A stretch of DNA of 8,722 nt from UBA6049 sp965662345 (GTDB lineage: Bacteria; Bacteroidota; Bacteroidia; Flavobacteriales_G; Salibacteraceae): NCBI GenBank assembly GCA_965662345.1, contig CBFIHE010000051.1, positions 1 through 8,722 on the forward strand, given 5' to 3'. The notes under the pieces are model-generated. The model had not been told where the DNA came from. It made no database searches and saw only the letters and a list, made by a program, of their open reading frames with translations. Below are positions 7,337-8,722 of this stretch, one piece after another; position 1 is the stretch's first letter, and every line of letters starts with the position of its first letter. The position numbers and the translations under genes were made by a program.

Positions 7337-7402
7337 GTGTGCTTTTAAGTTAAAACGTAAATAAATGATGGTTCGTTGGTTATTCGTTAACCTTAAGCAC
7401 AC
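7337..7402 (-). repeat. Interrupted inverted repeat spanning the Cys-rich/MbnP gene junction
   Basis: Plus-strand GTGTGCTTTTAAG (7337-7349) pairs with CTTAAGCACAC (7392-7402) over 11 bp, with a 2-nt bulge and a 42-nt loop. One arm covers the end of the Cys-rich gene, including its TAA; the other ends about 5 nt before the MbnP ATG at 7331. It might shape the message at this junction or arise by chance. The loop carries no strong promoter; TACGTTTT is one mismatch from TAnnTTTG. Confidence 0.3.
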
Positions 7403-7788
7403 TCGGGAGGCATAATAAGCGTTTCTGTGAATCCAGAACTAATTCTTTGCTTATTCAGAACAGGGGGACAGCATACAGACAGTAATGGATTCTCAACTTT
7501 CCAGCGGTTATCATAATCAATCGCCACAGGATAATCTTTCAAATTAATTGTTGGTAATTCAGTGGGCTCCTGTGAATCTGTTACATCGCTTTGCGCCTTT
7601 TTCAATTCTTGGGTTAAGTGACATTTGCCATCACACTTTAACCTTGGTTTATCGCGATTTACACAAAGAAACTCCTTGATGTAGTCTTTATTAAGCTCAT
7701 ACTCTACATAGGGCATTACTGGCCTCAGCATGCTTAACGTGTACAAAACGACAAAGATCCAACCTAATATGTTCCAAGTGCGAAGCAT
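7393..7788 (-). CDS. Small membrane-anchored Cys-rich protein with C-x9-C-x3-C-H motif, possibly metal-binding
   Basis: This 131-residue protein has one hydrophobic segment near the N-terminus (about residues 5-21), then a soluble tail. The tail opens with YIKEFLCVNRDKPRLKCDGKCHL (residues 36-58, motif split here by position): Cys42, Cys52, Cys56 and His57. Further Cys are the pair 106-107 in SVCCPPV and Cys130, the next-to-last residue, in MPPECA. Small Bacteroidota proteins with this C-N-[KR]-x-[KR]-P...C-x-G-K-C-H-L pattern are familiar to me as uncharacterised proteins, often near metal-transport or redox genes; that is memory, not a search. Its place at the head of the MbnP/di-heme cluster suggests a part in metal capture or delivery outside the cytoplasmic membrane. 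The start ATG at 7788 puts the hydrophobic anchor right after MLRTWN. Real gene likely; function unknown. Confidence 0.75.
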   Translation of the reverse strand: MLRTWNILGWIFVVLYTLSMLRPVMPYVEYELNKDYIKEFLCVNRDKPRLKCDGKCHLTQELKKAQSDVTDSQEPTELPTINLKDYPVAIDYDNRWKVENPLLSVCCPPVLNKQRISSGFTETLIMPPECA

Positions 7789-7922
7789 TTTACAAAGGTC
7801 GGAATAAAAAGCAAAGAATAAGTGACATTTCTAACCTGTTAAAGACAAGTTAACCGACTGCTATACCAATGACAATTCACATATTTGAAGGTCTTACACG
7901 CAGAATTAAAAAGTTACAGCAC
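7789..7922. promoter_or_regulatory. Divergent intergenic region upstream of the Cys-rich cluster and the redoxin-type gene
   Basis: This 134-bp AT-rich gap must hold the start signals of both flanking transcription units. On the plus strand CATATTTG (7880-7887) is one mismatch from TAnnTTTG and would leave a leader of about 28 nt. GTTAA occurs at 7838 and 7849, one helical turn apart, and TAACC at 7832 and 7851, forming a compact repeated block that could bind a regulator. No promoter for the minus-strand cluster is convincing. All of this is suggestive only. Confidence 0.3.
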
Positions 7923-8722
7923 ATGAAAACTTGGATATTGGGAATGGCCTTAAGCCTTGGAATACTTCCGGTAACGGCCCAAGAATATTCCTACAAGTTC
8001 AAAATCAATGGTATAGCCGATACCACAATCTACATGGCCAATTACTACGGCAAAAAACAGTATTACAATGATACTGCCGTAGTGAATGCTAAAGGGGAGT
8101 TCACTTTTGAAGGCAACAAACCAAAGAAAGGCGGAATCTATACCGTGATAATGCCCGATAGAAAATCGTTTTTAGAAGTAGTCATCAACGATGAATCTTC
8201 TTTTTCTGTTGAGGCTGATTTAAAAGACTTAATAGGAACGGTAAAGTTTAAGGGTACTAAAGAGAATGTTGCCTTCTATGAGTATTTGAATTACGTTACT
8301 AATCTTCAGAAAAAAGCAGAACCACTAGGGCAACGCATTCAAGCTGCTGAAGGCGATGAAAAGGAAAAGTTACTTGCAGAGCAAAAAGAAATGCAAGAGC
8401 AAGCAGAAACCTTCCGCTCTACCTATATTGAAAATAACAAAGGATTATTTGCTACTACGGTACTTGGTTTGTCTAAAGACCCAGAAGTACCAGAGGAAGC
8501 TCCTGATGGATATGATGCAGCGGATAGTACATGGACCTACAAATGGTTTAAAGATCATTATTTAGATGGTATAGACTTTAAAGATGAGCGCCTACTAAGA
8601 ACACCTGTTCTACACAGAAAAATAGATTACTACCTCACTAAGCTTACACCTCAGATACCAGATTCTGTTTGCAATGCGTTAGACCATCTTATCTCTCTAA
8701 GCGGAGATACAGGTTTGGTTTT
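7923..8722 (+). CDS. Exported redoxin-type protein, N-terminal part with DUF4369/DUF5106-like regions (C-terminus beyond right edge)
   Basis: The frame is open from ATG 7923 to the edge, 266 codons. Residues 1-20 form a signal peptide (hydrophobic core, then PVTAQ), so the protein is periplasmic; there is no lipobox. Residues 21-110 resemble DUF4369: a beta-rich domain beginning YSYKFKINGIADTTIYMANYY, here read as strands with a TAVVNAKGEFTFEG turn. Residues 115-170 are charged and helical, probably coiled coil. Residues 170-266, with NNKGLFATTVLGLSKDPEVP and a WFKDHYLDGIDFKDERLLRTPVL stretch, fit the DUF5106 domain that precedes a TlpA/AhpC-like thioredoxin domain in Bacteroidota. The CxxC domain itself would lie outside, so thiol-disulfide activity is inferred. 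The gene is divergent from the Cys-rich cluster and may or may not be functionally linked. Confidence 0.8.
   Translation, partial: MKTWILGMALSLGILPVTAQEYSYKFKINGIADTTIYMANYYGKKQYYNDTAVVNAKGEFTFEGNKPKKGGIYTVIMPDRKSFLEVVINDESSFSVEADLKDLIGTVKFKGTKENVAFYEYLNYVTNLQKKAEPLGQRIQAAEGDEKEKLLAEQKEMQEQAETFRSTYIENNKGLFATTVLGLSKDPEVPEEAPDGYDAADSTWTYKWFKDHYLDGIDFKDERLLRTPVLHRKIDYYLTKLTPQIPDSVCNALDHLISLSGDTGLV

Noticed and set aside
3901..7788. Methanobactin precursor or biosynthesis genes next to the MbnP/di-heme genes
   Set aside because: No short precursor-like frame and no MbnB/MbnC-like gene is visible in the window.
8356..8565. 69-codon plus-strand frame inside the redoxin-type gene
   Set aside because: It is out of frame with the continuous 266-codon reading frame that shows the expected domain pattern.
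1..8722. Mobile elements, CRISPR arrays, tRNA or rRNA genes, and defence genes
   Set aside because: No transposase or integrase, no regularly spaced repeats and no tRNA- or rRNA-like sequence was seen; nearly all sequence is explained by the genes listed.

Overview
The window looks like the chromosome of an AT-rich member of the Bacteroidota, probably a Flavobacteriales-type marine or freshwater bacterium. The signs are a TamB-like giant gene divergent from tsaD, many lipoproteins with short charged tails after the lipobox Cys, MbnP-type lipoproteins, a DUF5106-type redoxin precursor, and possible TAnnTTTG promoter boxes. There is no mobile element, CRISPR array, tRNA or rRNA gene.

Layout. 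Positions 1-2854 (minus) hold the N-terminal 951 codons of a TamB/AsmA-like envelope protein, cut by the left edge. A 31-bp spacer with a perfect 8-bp dyad separates it from tsaD (2886-3911, plus), the t6A tRNA-modification enzyme. tsaD converges with, and overlaps by 11 bp, a minus-strand cluster. In transcription order the cluster is: a small membrane-anchored Cys-rich protein (7788-7393), an MbnP-type lipoprotein (7331-6591), a second MbnP-type lipoprotein (6544-5795), a di-heme cytochrome c peroxidase/MauG-like lipoprotein (5795-4749) and an alpha/beta hydrolase (4749-3901). The last three genes are joined by 1-nt start/stop overlaps (TAGTG and TAATG). The two MbnP genes are separated by 46 bp holding a 10-bp GC-rich stem with a GCAA tetraloop. 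At the right edge, a plus-strand gene (7923 onward) encodes the N-terminal part of an exported redoxin-type protein with a DUF4369/DUF5106-like architecture; its thioredoxin domain would lie outside the window.

How the genes may work together. MbnP and the di-heme enzyme MbnH are known as a pair in which the di-heme enzyme oxidises a Trp of MbnP to a kynurenine that helps bind copper. Here a di-heme enzyme is encoded directly after two diverged MbnP paralogues, with no methanobactin biosynthesis genes in view, and behind a Cys-rich protein carrying a C-x9-C-x3-C-H motif. The inferred role is copper (or other metal) handling at the periplasmic face. The di-heme enzyme keeps both CxxCH motifs and the position of the catalytic Glu, but seems to lack the inter-heme Trp and the usual distal ligands. 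This makes it the most interesting protein in the window.
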